Assembly (NCBI RefSeq): GCF_963576675.1
Contig: NC_088916.1
Location: forward strand, 821,001-885,000
Direction of reading: 5' to 3'
DNA: 64,000 nucleotides
Source of the DNA: Euphorbia lathyris
Lineage: Eukaryota; Streptophyta; Magnoliopsida; Malpighiales; Euphorbiaceae
Shown here: positions 33,044 to 45,700 of the stretch, one piece after another
Numbering within the stretch: the stretch's first letter is position 1
Layout of the letters: each line of letters starts with the position of its first letter
The notes under the pieces: model-generated
What the model was told of the DNA's origin: nothing
Seen by the model: the letters and a program-made list of their open reading frames with translations, nothing else
Database searches by the model: none
Made by a program: the position numbers and the translations under genes

Positions 33044-33808
33044 GGTTGGATTTCGAAAAATTACTCACAATAGTCGGACTAAAATTAAACCCCCGATGTC
33101 CGCACAAAATCAATGATGGAGTTCACTTGCTTTCTCTAAGCTAATTTCTTCCCCAATTCTTATCATCATTCATGCTGCAATCCAAGTTCATATAATTCCT
33201 ACAAATTATATTTTGTAATACAATTCATTTATCAACCGAATCTCTGATCACCGGAGAGCACTTCATTTCTCTCCCGTCGATCCGGTTGGACTTCTGATTC
33301 GGCATCAACGTATCGTCGTCCTCTCCATAGCGACTTTAATAATCGCAGAACCACTACACCGCCTGTTTCATCGCCTTCCATTCGCCGAAATTGATACCCA
33401 AATCTGAATCAAAACAAGAAAGGATAAAAAAAATGGAAAGATTCTACCTCCGTTAGAAGTAAGCTCGACGGAAGATGAAGGGCTCTGTCACCGGTCATTA
33501 GCGGGCCGTCGCTTCTGCCGCCGTCGTTATTGGCAAGCCGCTGCTTCTACCACCGCTCCCATCGGCAACCCATCCTCCCTACCGTCACTGTCATCCGCGA
33601 GTCGGCGTCGAAGATAGAAAGACGAATGTCGGCTAGAGAGAAAGAAAAGAAGATGGAGTCAGTGGATAGAGATGGTAGATTTACATTCGAAAATGGATCA
33701 AAGCCCTTGGATCCAATAGTGGTCAAGTTGATTAATGGTCCTGATTGAACCATTTCCATTTACATGTTAAATATGTAATTTTAATTCATTTTTATTCTTA
33801 TTAATAAT

Positions 33809-34313
33809 GGATGTTGCTATTTACCGCCCCAATTAGTTATACTGCAAAATTTGAATTAAAAAAAACGTGAAATTTGGCTTAGGCAGATACCGGACCCACC
33901 CAACTAATGGGCTGGGCGGATCCAGCCTCCACCCAACCAATGGATTGGATAGATCCAGCACCAATTTTGGCTGGGTGGGTGTTGGATCTGCCCAGCGTAT
34001 TATTCCATTTTTAGTGGTGAAAATGTAAGAAAAATTACATTTTTGTGACGAAAAATGCAAAATCGTCACAAAAAACATGCGTTATTTTCATGATTTTTTT
34101 TTACTAAAAACATAAATTTTAATGTTTACAACTCATAATCATCCATTTTGGAGATTTAGGTTGTCACTCATTAATTATTTTTATAATTTCAATTATTATT
34201 GTTTGGATTTGTGATTTTGGAGAGAGAATTTATAGTTTTTAATCAAAATTATATGAAGGGTAAAAATGTTTAAATGTGAGTGGTAACTAGTAAAAGGGGT
34301 TGTTGTCAAGCTT
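33809..34313 (-). mobile_element. MITE, second copy of the 50584-51141 family, reversed
   Basis: Its complement aligns through most of its length with 50584-51141: the CACCGTCAC-type start is diverged, then ATAATTTTGATNAAAAACTA, TCTCTCTCCAAAATCA, AATAATTGAAATTAT and AATGGATGATTA. The left terminus GTTGCTATTTACCGCC matches the other copy's GCTATATACCGCC. A palindromic GGATCCAGC/GCTGGATCT-type core lies at 33895-34000. Confidence 0.6.
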
Positions 34314-35480
34314 AGTTAAATCATTTTGATATTTCATTAGTTTAGTTCTCTTATAATTCAAATTAACTAAGAATAATTGTTGTTATCATACTAATTTGAA
34401 ATAATTAGTCAGCTCATTTCACTTTTAGAGGCTAACTAGTTTTTGGCTCGTGCGATGTACAGATTCATCTTAACATATAAATATTAACAAAAATATAATC
34501 TAATAATTACAATTAATGATATAAAGGTACTATATAAATTAAATATTATTATTTTATTTTCACATTTACTTTAAATAATATTTTTATAGATAAATATAAT
34601 AATATAATTAAAATTAATATATTATATATTATATTAAATTTTTTATCACTAAAAAAATGAGAAAGTGACATTTCAGCTCCATCGTTACTGTTTTATATTA
34701 TATATATATATAGATTTAGTGTATAATTTGATTCGTTTATACCATCACGAACCCAACCTCTAAAATATTACTAAAAAACTTGATTAGTTCGAAATATTGT
34801 CCCGAATTAATTAACCGAATTCATTCAAATTTCTATTTGAATTTAATAAATACATTTACAATATTCCTTGTTAAAATACATATTTTTCAACGTATATTAT
34901 ACGTAAAATTAATTTTAACTCAATAAATATGATCACGTATATGTAATATACATGATTCAAAAGAAAATAATAATAAATTCGATATGTTATCTCAAACCAA
35001 TGAAAGTCAATCAAATTAATTCAAATTGACGTAAAAATTGTCATTTGAATTTAATTGTATATCCACAATATTTCTCAACGTATATATACGTAAAATAAAA
35101 TAGAGTTCTATTCGATAAATACAATTATGTATATGTTATATACATAACTCCAAATCAAACCTAAACCCAATAACCCTAAAATACACGAGTATCCGATTTA
35201 TATCGACTATTTAAAGCAAAACGAATAGCAAACACATAATGTCACGATAGTACCGATATGTCGCGTAACCGGAAAAACGAACTCTGATCTTTTCGAAGAC
35301 CGTCCTTATCAAAACCAAACCACACAGAGTCAATTCGAACAAATAGGGCGACCAAATCATGCCCGCACACACATTCCCAAATGATGATTGGTGGCGACTC
35401 GAAACCTTTAAACGCGAAAAGCGGATCGAGCCGGCCACACACCCCGACCTGAAAACCGAAAGTCAAGGTGCGACAACGCA

Positions 35481-35664
35481 GGTCAATTTCTTCAGTACTG
35501 GCCACATGGCCTTCTCTAACTTCTCATTGGAGTTTTAGTATCGCTTCTTCTATGTCCTTAATCTACCTGGCATTTTCTAACACTGTTGATGTAAGGTTTT
35601 CAAGATCGAGATCCTCAAATCTCCTTTCGAGGGAATCCATGCGTTTAGAATTTGCGATCGTCAT
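35481..35664 (-). pseudogene. N-terminal gag of the gypsy element
   Basis: From the ATG at 35664: MTIANSKRMDSLERRFEDL, a stop, then IKDIEEAILKLQ and another stop, ending at the ACGCA target duplication of the nested insertion. The IEEAILKLQ motif is repeated just past the insertion (LEEAMLKLQ at 30230), so gag's N-terminus held a duplicated module. Confidence 0.6.
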
Positions 35665-35689
35665 GGTCCCTCCTTAGTATCGTGAACTA

Positions 35690-35702
35690 GGCTCTGATAC
35701 CA
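35690..35702 (-). other. Initiator-methionine tRNA primer-binding site of the gypsy element
   Basis: The minus strand reads TGGTATCAGAGCC two bases after the LTR end. This is the standard plant retrotransposon sequence complementary to tRNA-iMet. Confidence 0.85.
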
Positions 35703-35704
35703 AA

Positions 35705-36416
35705 TGTCAAGGGGCCAGTCGTAGAGACCTGTGTGGCACTTACTTATATTCCCCGAAGTAAGCCAACCAAGAGAATTAGATCACTCTATTTGCAATAATC
35801 ACACATAGAGGTTAGATATGACCCATGTATATAGGAAATATAGTAGCATACATACAATACCAACGTATAGACAACCATCTCATTCATACACACGCATAGA
35901 TAACATATACGACACACAAGAATGAACAATACACATATGATGTTATTCATACATAAATAACAATGTTACATCCAATAGGTCCCATCCCGTAATAGTAGGG
36001 GGCAACTACTAGAGATGGTAGAATACCGGCCAACCTAGTGACAAGTCCAATGTGATGAGTCACTCCCCCTATAGTGTTTCTTATACCAAGTCTAGGTCTT
36101 CGGTCAATGACCATTACAATGTTTGAATACTACACTAAAGTCACTCGCCCTCGTTGAATATTATCACACGGCGTGCGAGTGTTGCCCCGGATTCTTCAAA
36201 TTCTGCACTTCTCCATCGCACGATGAGCGACCTAGCATGTTGAGTGGCATGCTGTGTGAGGGATCGCACGACGTGCTAGACTGCTCCTGGACACTTGCAC
36301 TTTCTGCTTCATTAGTGGCACGCCGTGTGGTAAGTGGCTCAGCGTGCCACTCTGTTTCTGCCTCAATCACGGTATCGCCTCCTTTCGTCTCACGGTTGCT
36401 AGAGATGTCTGCATCA
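35705..36416 (-). repeat. 5' LTR of the gypsy element (about 712 bp)
   Basis: The inner end TGACA adjoins the primer-binding site. The outer end is placed at TGATGCAGACA on the minus strand (36416) because this gives a TG...CA LTR. The outer boundary cannot be checked against a 3' LTR, which is lost. Confidence 0.55.
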
Positions 36417-36780
36417 AAAGAACGCTTACACTATTTAATATTTTTAGTACTTAGGGCTCGTTTGATTTCGTTGTTCCTATTTGTTGTTGCAGATAGACAA
36501 TATATATTAGTTGTTTTTTATTTTTTGCAAAAAACAGTTGTTTTAAAATTTTACCAAACAGTTTCTATCTCTTATTTAGTATTGAAAGGTGAAAAGTAAT
36601 TTCAAAAAATGTAAACAACGGTTACTTAATTTTAAATTTTATCAAACAATGTTTTTAGTGTACAATAAAATTTGATTGAAATCGGTATGGGGTGGGGATT
36701 TTTCTTTCTTCTTTATAATGTAAGCGCATTATGCGCAATTTAAAAAAAATCGAAAATTAATACTATTATTATTAATAATA
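36417..36780. other. AT-rich spacer with a MITE-end-like sequence
   Basis: Contains AGGGCTCGTTTGATTTCG near 36452, which resembles a hAT-type MITE terminus, but no partner end was found. No gene seen. Confidence 0.3.
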
Positions 36781-38086
36781 ATCAATGTTATCAGGCTCGG
36801 ACTGGGAACCGGTTAGACAACCGGTCTGAGCCACTCTGGTTTGTTGAATCCTCAACAAACCGGAGAGACCCGGTGTAAAACCGGGACTCGACAGTCCGTC
36901 CGAGAACCAGTGTGACCCCGGATCTTTAAACTTTTTGTATTATTTTTTAATTTATATTTATTTTTTTTTGTCTAAAACATGAATTAAAAAAAAACCAAAA
37001 TTTCATACAGAACCTTAAAATTAAATTAGTATTACTGCTGTCTCTTTCTTTCTCACCCAAAAACAAAAAATCATACGAAACCTTAAGGCTTTGATTGGAT
37101 GTGAGGTTTTGAAGGGTAATTAAAGGGAGGATAGAGAAGGGTAAGGAAGGAGAAAGAGGGGAAGAGAAGGTATTATCCTTACCCTTGTTTGGGAGAAAGG
37201 GAAGGGTTCATTAAAACCCTTCAAAAACCACCAATTTGGTGGGTTGAAAATCCATTAAAAACCTATTGATTTTGAATCCTTCAAAACCCTTCATTAACCC
37301 TTCAAAACCCTTATCCTTCCATTTTTTAATCTTTCAAAGAAGGTTTCCAGTAACCCTTCCCTACCCTCTCTTTAATTACCCTTCAAAACCTTCCATCCAA
37401 TCAAAACGTAAAATTAAATTAGTATTACTGTTCTCTTTCTTTCTCCCCCAAAATCGCATCCGGCCTCCTTCCCACCCATCCAGCGCCAGCGCCTCCGCCA
37501 CCCAGCGCCTCCGCCTCCGACTGCATCGACTTCGCAGGTGAGAAATTGTACCAAACCTTCTTTTAATGGAGCTCTTTTAAACTCTTCTGCTGGAATTCCC
37601 CTTCGAAGTATATCTTCCAAGAGTGGATTTCTTGAACTACTTCGTCAGTTGAGTAAGAAAGCAGCTAACCTGATTTATGGTGATTTACTGCTTTGATATG
37701 GTCATTCCTAATTAAGTGATATGGTGATTTACTGCTTTGATGTTATTAACTCATACTTTTATGCTTGTTGATATACTGCTTTGATATGGTGGTTTATGCT
37801 TGTTGATTGATTTAATGCTTTGATGTGGTGATGTTATTAACTGATACATAACTTTGATACTTTGATTAATCTACTGCCAAAATGTTTTGATTGATTTACT
37901 GCCAAAATGCTTATCAAAGTTTTGGAAACAGGTTTATTATAATTATTATATATATAAATATAATTAATATATATATTATTTATTTATTACGTCATCCCGT
38001 CTGATCAATCAGAGTCATTTAGTCCGACCAATCCGATCAATCCGAACCAATGATCCAGTTACAAATCCTGTTCTGATAACATTGAT
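36781..38086. mobile_element. Inverted-repeat element (DNA-transposon-like) with a possible captured gene fragment
   Basis: The 14-bp termini ATCAATGTTATCAG (36781-36794) and their complement (38073-38086) are perfect. CCGG-rich sequences near both ends (ACCGGTT, CCGGTCTGAGCC) suggest a long diverged TIR. Inside are a Tourist-like MITE and, at 37530-37690, a short coding-like piece (FNGALLNSSAGIPLRSISSKSG) preceded by a CAG/GT-like exon edge, perhaps captured host DNA. No transposase. Confidence 0.5.
37087..37408. mobile_element. Tourist-like MITE
   Basis: The termini are about 39-bp inverted repeats (GGCTTTGATTGGATG... ; TTTTGAAGGGTAATTAAAG inside) with TAA on both sides (37084-37086; 37409-37411), the PIF/Harbinger target length. 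A direct repeat of about 45 bp (37017-37061; 37408-37451) flanks it, so the target had been tandemly duplicated before or around insertion. Confidence 0.7.
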
Positions 38087-38097
38087 AATAATGTCAT

Positions 38098-39746
38098 ACT
38101 TTCACCTCAGTTTTTTCTGTTAGCATTAGCCGGCCCTAATTCCCAACTCTTGTCTCCCTATCCTCTCCGATTACCATTCTCGCCGGTCATATCACAGACC
38201 GACAGCGCTCTTATACTCCGCAAGTCGCGTATTTCTTGCTGCCAAGCGCCGGCCAGCTTTTAAGCCTTTTCTATCAGCTGCTGCTCACTCCACCACTAAT
38301 ATAATAGCCCATCGCAACCGATTTTTCTCTTTGATACCATCAGTGATAAGGTATCAATCTCTTATAATTTTTCGCATCTGCTTCATATCTGGTACTGTCA
38401 CTCTGTCAAAAAAGCTTAGGTTTCGAAAGATACAAAAAATTTATAAATTGGTAGCATTGTCATATTTTTCTCCCTCTATGTTGTTACTGCATTCAGCTTG
38501 TTTATTGTATATATGTCTTTGGTTTGCTAGGAATAGCCTGTTTTCTTCTACTATTTATTTGGATTTTTTGTGAACTTGTATTGTTCTGAATTTGATGTTA
38601 AAGCTTTTGATGCATGTTTTAGGTTTTATGACATTATAGTTGCAGGAAACTGTGTTGTATCATATAACTTATAAGATTTAGCAGAATGAAGATATGGAGG
38701 TGTAGTTTGGATTTCTTTCTTTGTAGTTAAGAGGGATTACATTAGTATACTTTTCATACTCTTTTAATTTTTGTACACAATCTTGAGGTAGAACGTGTTA
38801 AAAGGGTAAGTATGTGTATACAAGCAGGGACGGATCTACAGTGGGGGCAATGGGGGCACTTGCCCCCACTGAGATCTATAAATAAATAAAAGCCCATGTA
38901 ATTTTTTTTTTCAGTTTTCAGTTTTGGATTTTGCGTCCATTGATGCTGTGAAATCGAGCTCCTGGTTCGAGCGAGAGGTAGGAGATGATAGATTAGGTCA
39001 AACTCAATTTTTTTTAATGAAATGAAATATAAAAACATTGAATTTATCCCTCGATCTCTCCCTCTCTCACTCAGTCAAGAAGGCATAAAACTAAAATCCC
39101 CAAATCTTAACTGAACTCACCAATACCAAATCCCTAACCTCTCGAATTGTCTCTCTCAAGAACCTAATTTGCTCTTCTCTCCGTCATCGTCGGCTATCAC
39201 TCTTCATCGTTGTCCCGTTCGTCTTCCTTGAAAAACGACTTCTTCTCTCTCACTTCGAACAAGGAGGAACGAACAAAGGTTGAATTGAAGTCTACTTCTT
39301 CTCTCGTTCGTTTCGTTGCTTTCTATGTTTGTTTGCTGCTAATTCTTTCTTTAATCCTTAATTGCTTTGATTTGCTTAATTCTCAAAGTCATCTTGTTTC
39401 TGTCTGTTCCTGTTCTTATTTGCTTTCCGTCTATTCCTTTTTATGTTTCTATCTATTCTGTTATTGTTCTTATTTGCTTGCTTTCAATTTTTTGTTCTGT
39501 AATTCATTATAGTTTAGTTATTTAGTATTTTTAATATAGTTTAGTTATGTATCATTTTTAATATAGCAATTTGGATTTGGGATGGGTATGGGTATAATAG
39601 TTTAAGTTTAAATGGGTTTTGAAATGGATATGGCAAATTATTGGAGGCACTCTACCTACTTGCTATCCCTATCCCTAATCCTATATTCATATGTTTTTTC
39701 TTAAAATTGCTGAATTTAGGTGGAATTGGAGTTAAACTTATAGCTT
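38098..39746 (+). other. Probable HEN2 5' UTR region with a UTR intron
   Basis: CT-rich, UTR-like sequence at 38110-38349 ends at a possible donor (AAG|GTATCA), and an acceptor TTTAG precedes 39720. This suggests a roughly 1.4-kb 5' UTR intron before the start codon. Within that stretch, CAGGGACGGATCTAC at 38824 resembles a hAT-type transposon end, with no partner found. A second CT-rich stretch at 39060-39310 could be an alternative first exon. No other gene is visible. Confidence 0.35.
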
Positions 39747-42700
39747 ATGATGGAGGATTCACCAACACTAGGCAAACGGAAATCACTGGAGGCACCTACA
39801 GTTGAAGAAACTCCTCCGCAAGAGTCTGCCCTGAAGCGGAGAAATTTGACACGTACTTGTGTGCATGAGGTTGCTGTTCCGAGTGGATATACTTCAACCA
39901 AAGATGATCAAGTACATGGTACCCTTGCAAATCCTGAGTACAATGGTGAAATGGCAAAGACCTACCTGTTTGAACTCGACCCATTTCAGAAAGTATCTGT
40001 GGCATGTTTGGAAAGGAAAGAATCAGTCCTTGTTTCTGCACATACATCTGCAGGAAAGACTGCCGTGGCGGAGTATGCAATTGCTATGGCGTTTAGAGAT
40101 AAGCAAAGAGTTATATATACTTCACCATTGAAAGCTTTGAGTAATCAAAAATACCGGGAGTTACATCAAGAGTTTCAAGATGTTGGGTTAATGACAGGTG
40201 ATGTGACTCTGTCACCTAATGCAAGTTGTCTGGTGATGACAACAGAGATTCTTAGAGGAATGCTGTATAGAGGATCTGAGATTTTAAAGGAAGTTTCATG
40301 GGTTATTTTTGATGAAATCCATTACATGAAGGATAGGGAACGAGGGGTTGTTTGGGAAGAGAGTATTATATTTATGCCACCAGAAATTAAGATGGTTTTC
40401 CTTTCTGCAACAATGTCAAATGCCACAGAATTTGCAGAGTGGATTTGTTATTTGCACAAGCAGCCATGTCATGTGGTATACACAGATTTCCGCCCAACCC
40501 CTTTGCAGCATTATGTTTTTCCCATGGGTGGTGCTGGATTGTATTTGGTGGTTGATGAGAATGAGCAGTTCCGGGAAGACAATTTTTTAAAACTCCAAGA
40601 TACATTCGTGAAACAGAGAGTTGGTAACACAAACAAGAGTGCAAATGGTAAAGGGAGTGGAAGAATTGCAAAAGCTGGAAATCCTTCAGGTGGTTCTGAC
40701 ATATACAAAATTGTGAAGGTATGTTGTGAGTTACTGCCTATTCCTACCATCTCTCTTGTTTAGTAAATTGCTGGCTCATGTTTTCTGCTTTTCTGCTTTT
40801 CTTTTGGAATCTCAGATGATTATGGAGAGAAAATTTCAACCAGTCATAGTTTTCAGTTTCAGTAGAAGAGAGTGTGAACAGCATGCAATGTCTATGTCAA
40901 AGCTTGATTTTAATACCCAAGATGAAAAGGATATTGTGGAACAAGTATTTAGTAATGCAATACTCTGTTTGAATGAGGAAGACAGAAACTTGCCGGCTAT
41001 TGAGTTAATGCTACCTCTACTTCAGCGAGGCATTGCTGTCCATCATTCTGGTCTTCTTCCTGTCATCAAGGAACTTGTGGAGCTTCTTTTCCAGGAAGGC
41101 CTTGTAAAGGCCTTATTTGCTACAGAGACTGTAAGTGTTTATCTTCAGAAAGGGGCACCCCCATGGGATGGAGGTGCGTGAGTAGGGGAGGTTTTCCTTT
41201 TGTTGCGAAGTTCGATGTCATGATTGCTGTTTCTCTAGCTTGTAGCTAACTTATATGATAAATTTTCTCTGTGGCAGTTTGCCATGGGCTTAAACATGCC
41301 TGCAAAGACTGTTGTTTTTACAGCCGTTAAGAAGTGGGATGGTGATAGCCATCGGTACATAGGATCTGGGGAGTATATCCAGGTCAGTGAAACTACTATT
41401 ATTTTCTTTGGAGAATTTAGGGAGCAAGAGCAGCTGTAGAAGCAATTCTATATATTTTACTCATCTGTTTGTATTTTCTTATTCATGTTGATGCCTTTGG
41501 TAGATGAGTGGAAGGGCTGGACGCCGTGGGAAAGATGACCGTGGTATTTGTATAATAATGATTGATGAGCAGGTATCTTTGCCTCTGTGTTGCTTGGTTA
41601 ATGGGTCCTGGATTCCTGCTATAAGTTCTCATAAAAAATACAAATGCTACACACACAGACACTCACTCCAAAGTATACTGAATATAAATTGTGCTATTGA
41701 CTTGAGCATCATGGTTTCAATTGAGCTCATTATACAATATCTACATGTGTAGATGTGCAACTCAGGCATTGTATTTTGCACCTCTGTGCACTCCCACATA
41801 GGCATATTATGTCGAGAAATATTGATTATGCTTTGCTCTATCCACGTCTTGCTAATTGTTTTTGTCAAAGTGCAATTTCATCTTCTTATTTAAATCATTA
41901 ACTTACTATTGCTTTTATAGATGGAAATGAATACAATTAAGGAAATGGCTTTGGGTAAACCAGCTCCCTTAGTTAGTACTTTCAGACTGAGCTACTATTC
42001 AATTTTAAATTTACTGAGGCGTGCTGAAGGTCAGTTCACTGCTGAGCATGTAATAAAAAATTCATTCCACCAATTTCAGCATGAGAAGGTTTGTGCCGAA
42101 TCCTATCTTTCTTTTGGATTTAAGTACTGTCTGTGATGACTAATCACACGGATATTTCTATTTGCAGGCTTTGCCTGATATAGGGCAAAAGGTCTCAAAA
42201 TTGGAGGAGGAAGCTGCTCTGCTTGACGCTTCAGGAGAGGTAATCAATTTCGTTGTAGGCATATGAGTTTCCCCCCTTCCCCTGCCCCTGCCCCTGCCCC
42301 TTGCCATTTTCTCACTTTAATTTTCTGATTCTTAATCAACATTTTGCATAATATATCTGTTATTTCTCTAGGCTGAAGTGGCTGGATATCATAAGCTAAA
42401 ACTGGAGATGACCCAACTTGAGAATAAGATGATGACAGAAATAACAAGACCTGAAAGAGTTCTCTACTATCTTTCTACTGGTCGACTGGTACTGAATTAG
42501 CATGACCAAATTCTTGCTGTTTTCTAGTATTTCAACATACATATATTTTTTCGCTCCAATAGTTGTTGCAATCATTAGTTAAGGTTTTTTTTAGTACCTT
42601 AATTCTCATCGAACTTTCAGCAGTATTTCTTGAGTCTGAACTCCAAAATGATGTTTTTTAAGGATGCAACAACCACACTCATGCAGTTGCAGTTTATGTT

Positions 42701-45700
42701 TGTTTTTGCACACATTTCTCTTTTCAAAATACTCTATATGATTTCTTGAGATTAGACTTGTGAGCTACTGTATGCTTAGCTGGGATTTTAAAACATATTA
42801 ATGTGTGATTTTTGAAAGGATAATGTCATTGAAATGTTTAAGGGAAGCACAAATGAAACCATTTAACTTTGTGGATGAGGGGATAAGTTTTTTTTTTTTT
42901 TTTTTTTTTTTTTCATGGGGGCTGAAGCATTCTATGCACCCATATTGGGGGCAGAGAGAGGAGGATGATAATATGACCTCCTATGCAAATCATACAACAC
43001 TTTTCTACATGTCTCATGTCATGCTTGTAAATAGAAGGCTGTAGTCTTCTCAATTGATATCATCTTGCAAAAAATGAAATATATGCGTTTATTTATATTT
43101 AAAAGGTGTCTCTATATTGCAGATCAAGGTAAGAGAAGGTGGAACTGATTGGGGTTGGGGTGTTGTGGTAAATGTTGTTAAAAAGCCTGCTGCTGGGTTG
43201 CAAGCACGTGGTGGTGGTTACATAGTGGATACTTTACTTCATTGCTCTCCTGGTTCAAGTGATAGCGGTTCACGACCAAGACCTTGTCCACCCCGTGCTG
43301 GAGAAAAGGGTGAGATGCATGTGGTAAGCCAACAAAACATATATACACACGAGTATTTTTTTTTTTTCCTGTGGCATGACTTTTGAGTAAATATTGCTAA
43401 GTCTTGGTTAATTGTAATGGAGATTGTGAGTGTTTGCATTTGCTTTAGGTTCCTGTTCAGTTGCCTCTGATTTCTGCCCTAAGTAAAGTCAGAATAACCG
43501 TTCCTCCTGATCTCCGACCACTTGAAGCAAGACAAAGCGTATTACTAGCAGTGCAAGAGTTGAGAACTCGCTTTCCTGAAGGCCTTCCAAAACTTAATCC
43601 TGTAAAGGTAATGGTCTGCAGCAATTATTTCTGTATTTATGCTTTTCCAGATAGAATGATAATTTTGATAGCTTTCCAGCCTCGGATCCTATTAAATCTT
43701 CTGCAGTGTAGAACTGTAAATGTTTGGGAGGTTCCCAGATAGGCATCTGTCATCTAGTAAACTTCCTACTTCATTCCTCATAAGATATGAATCCTCAGTT
43801 TTTGAACCTGGAAATTAAAGTTATATCCTCTGACTGGCCCATAGATTGTAGTAAAATTTCAATGTCATTATGAGATTTGGAGATTTCAGCCATTTCCTTA
43901 AAACTTGAACCAATCTTCCTGTGCACTCACAACTTCTGCTGCTTCTTTCATTTCCCAGTCATTTTTTTGACTGGTATCGTGTACAACTATGAAGCAGAAA
44001 ACCTTTGATTTAAAGAGTTTTCATGTTTCTAGAAGGCTAGGAGCATACCGACATATTTATTGGTCTCTTAAAGGCCTATTTTTATATAGTTATGTTTGTC
44101 GCAAAAAGTTTTCAATGGGCAATTATGATAATTGAATAATAATTGATAAGTACAATACTGGAATGTACATTTTTTTGTTTTCTGTCATTTAATAGAAATT
44201 TGCAAATTACAACCTTATAATTTTAATATGTATGCTCCCAATAGTTTTATTATTTACACATTTCTCCCATGTTTCCATTTGCTGTATTATTTAGAAATAT
44301 CATTTCTTGGTCTGTTTCAGTTTTTGTTTGCACGCTAGATAGTTATGCAACAGTATGCAACAGTTGTTATCAGGTTAATCCTGTTGGAATTAGGGGTTGT
44401 TGTAGTTGTGCATGATCATCATGTTGTTATCACTTCTAAATTTCTGATATTTACTTTAACCATCGTGCTTGGTTCTGTACCTCTGTTTTCATGTTTGTTT
44501 TAAAAAATGTTCTTGTTTGGAACTCTCTTGTCTGACATTGCTCCTGCTATTTGTTATTTGTCATATTGTGTGTACGTATTTTACAGGATATGAAAATTGA
44601 GGATCGTGAAATTGTTGATTTGGTTAATCAAATTGAGGAACTGGAGAGGAAGTTATATGCTCATCCACTGCACAAGGTTTGTCATATTTGTTTAAATCAA
44701 TTCATGGTCTGGTGTATGAGCCAAATTTTGGGAGTGAGAGTTTTTCTACACTTTTCAAGTACTATTGCTTTAAATTTTGGGAGTGAGGTTTGTCATATTT
44801 GTTTAAATCAATTCATGGTCCAGTGTCAAGATGCCAATCAGATAAGAAATTTCCAAAGGAAGGCAGAAGTAAATCATGAAATTCAACAACTTAAGTCAAA
44901 AATGAGGGAGTCACAGGTATTTGCGTTTTTATTATATTCTTTCATGTAATATTTTCTTCTTGCGTTCCTTCTGATTGTCAGTAAAATAGTTACCAATATT
45001 CTTTAGTTACTTTACCTTTCATCTTTCATATTCCAACTGCCTTTGTTCTAATTTGTCCTTGATTATTTTTTCAGCTCCAAAAATTTCGTGATGAGTTAAA
45101 GAACCGTTCACGAGTCTTAAAAAGGCTTGGCCATATAGATGCTGATGGTGTTGTCCAGCTAAAGGGCAGGGCAGCCTGCTTGATAGACACAGGAGATGAA
45201 CTACTTGTTACTGAACTGATGTTCAATGGTGATGACCACTATCTCTAGATTGTCTGATGCTTTGCAAATTCTTGTTTCACTTCAGGCTGGGTTTGCCTGG
45301 CTAGGTTGATTAATCATTAGGGGCATAAGATCAAGCTGACCTTGTCAGAGTTTGGTTCATAGAAAGCATACACCTAAAGCTTTTGAACCAGCACTAACTC
45401 CAACGTTTTCATTGAAGTGCAGATTTGGCCCTGACCTACAAAATGATCCTGACCCCAATGTTTCCAATCAAGATCAATTTTAGCCTTACCTTACCGAAAC
45501 ATCAATTATGTATAAGATGTTACAAAAAGCCCTTTTAAAATGCTAACAACCAAGTCTTCCACATATAAGTTAAATCACAATTTTTTATCATCAAAGTGTC
45601 TAAAATGTTTACCGTGTTACTAATATAGTTGCAAATAACCAACCAAAAATGTATAAAACTGCTCCAGTTTATTTCAATGAGTAATATGAAAATTATCCTT

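Larger units (their letters stand above)
30248..35475 (+). mobile_element. Large solo-LTR-like insertion in gypsy gag, with nested elements
   Basis: Starts TGTAGATACCC and ends GGTGCGACA, flanked by perfect 5-bp repeats ACGCA (30243-30247; 35476-35480). It shares GGTGGCGACTC near its 3' end with the solo LTR at 20919-23722. Without its nested insertions (SINE, small LTR element, MITE) about 3.3 kb remain with no gag or pol, so it is most simply a solo LTR. Sequence at 33140-33780 has a higher GC content and a CCG-rich stretch; I do not recognise it, and it may be captured or host-derived. Confidence 0.75.
27129..36416 (-). mobile_element. Decayed Ty3/gypsy element (chromovirus-like), 3'-truncated and split by an insertion
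   Basis: Reading the minus strand: 5' LTR (36416-35705), initiator-Met primer-binding site, the first part of gag, then a nested insertion (35475-30248), the rest of gag with a zinc knuckle, a protease remnant, reverse transcriptase, and the start of RNase H, where the element stops at about 27129. Integrase and the 3' LTR are missing. The RT entry motif ([17 protein letters not shown]...[16 protein letters not shown]) is of the chromovirus type. Frameshifts and stops are frequent. Confidence 0.88.

Noticed and set aside
42888..42913. Poly(T) run as a retroposon tail
   Set aside because: No target duplication or element body beside it; a simple homopolymer in a HEN2 intron.
43117..43386. Independent 89-residue ORF
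   Set aside because: It is HEN2 exon 8 read through into its intron.
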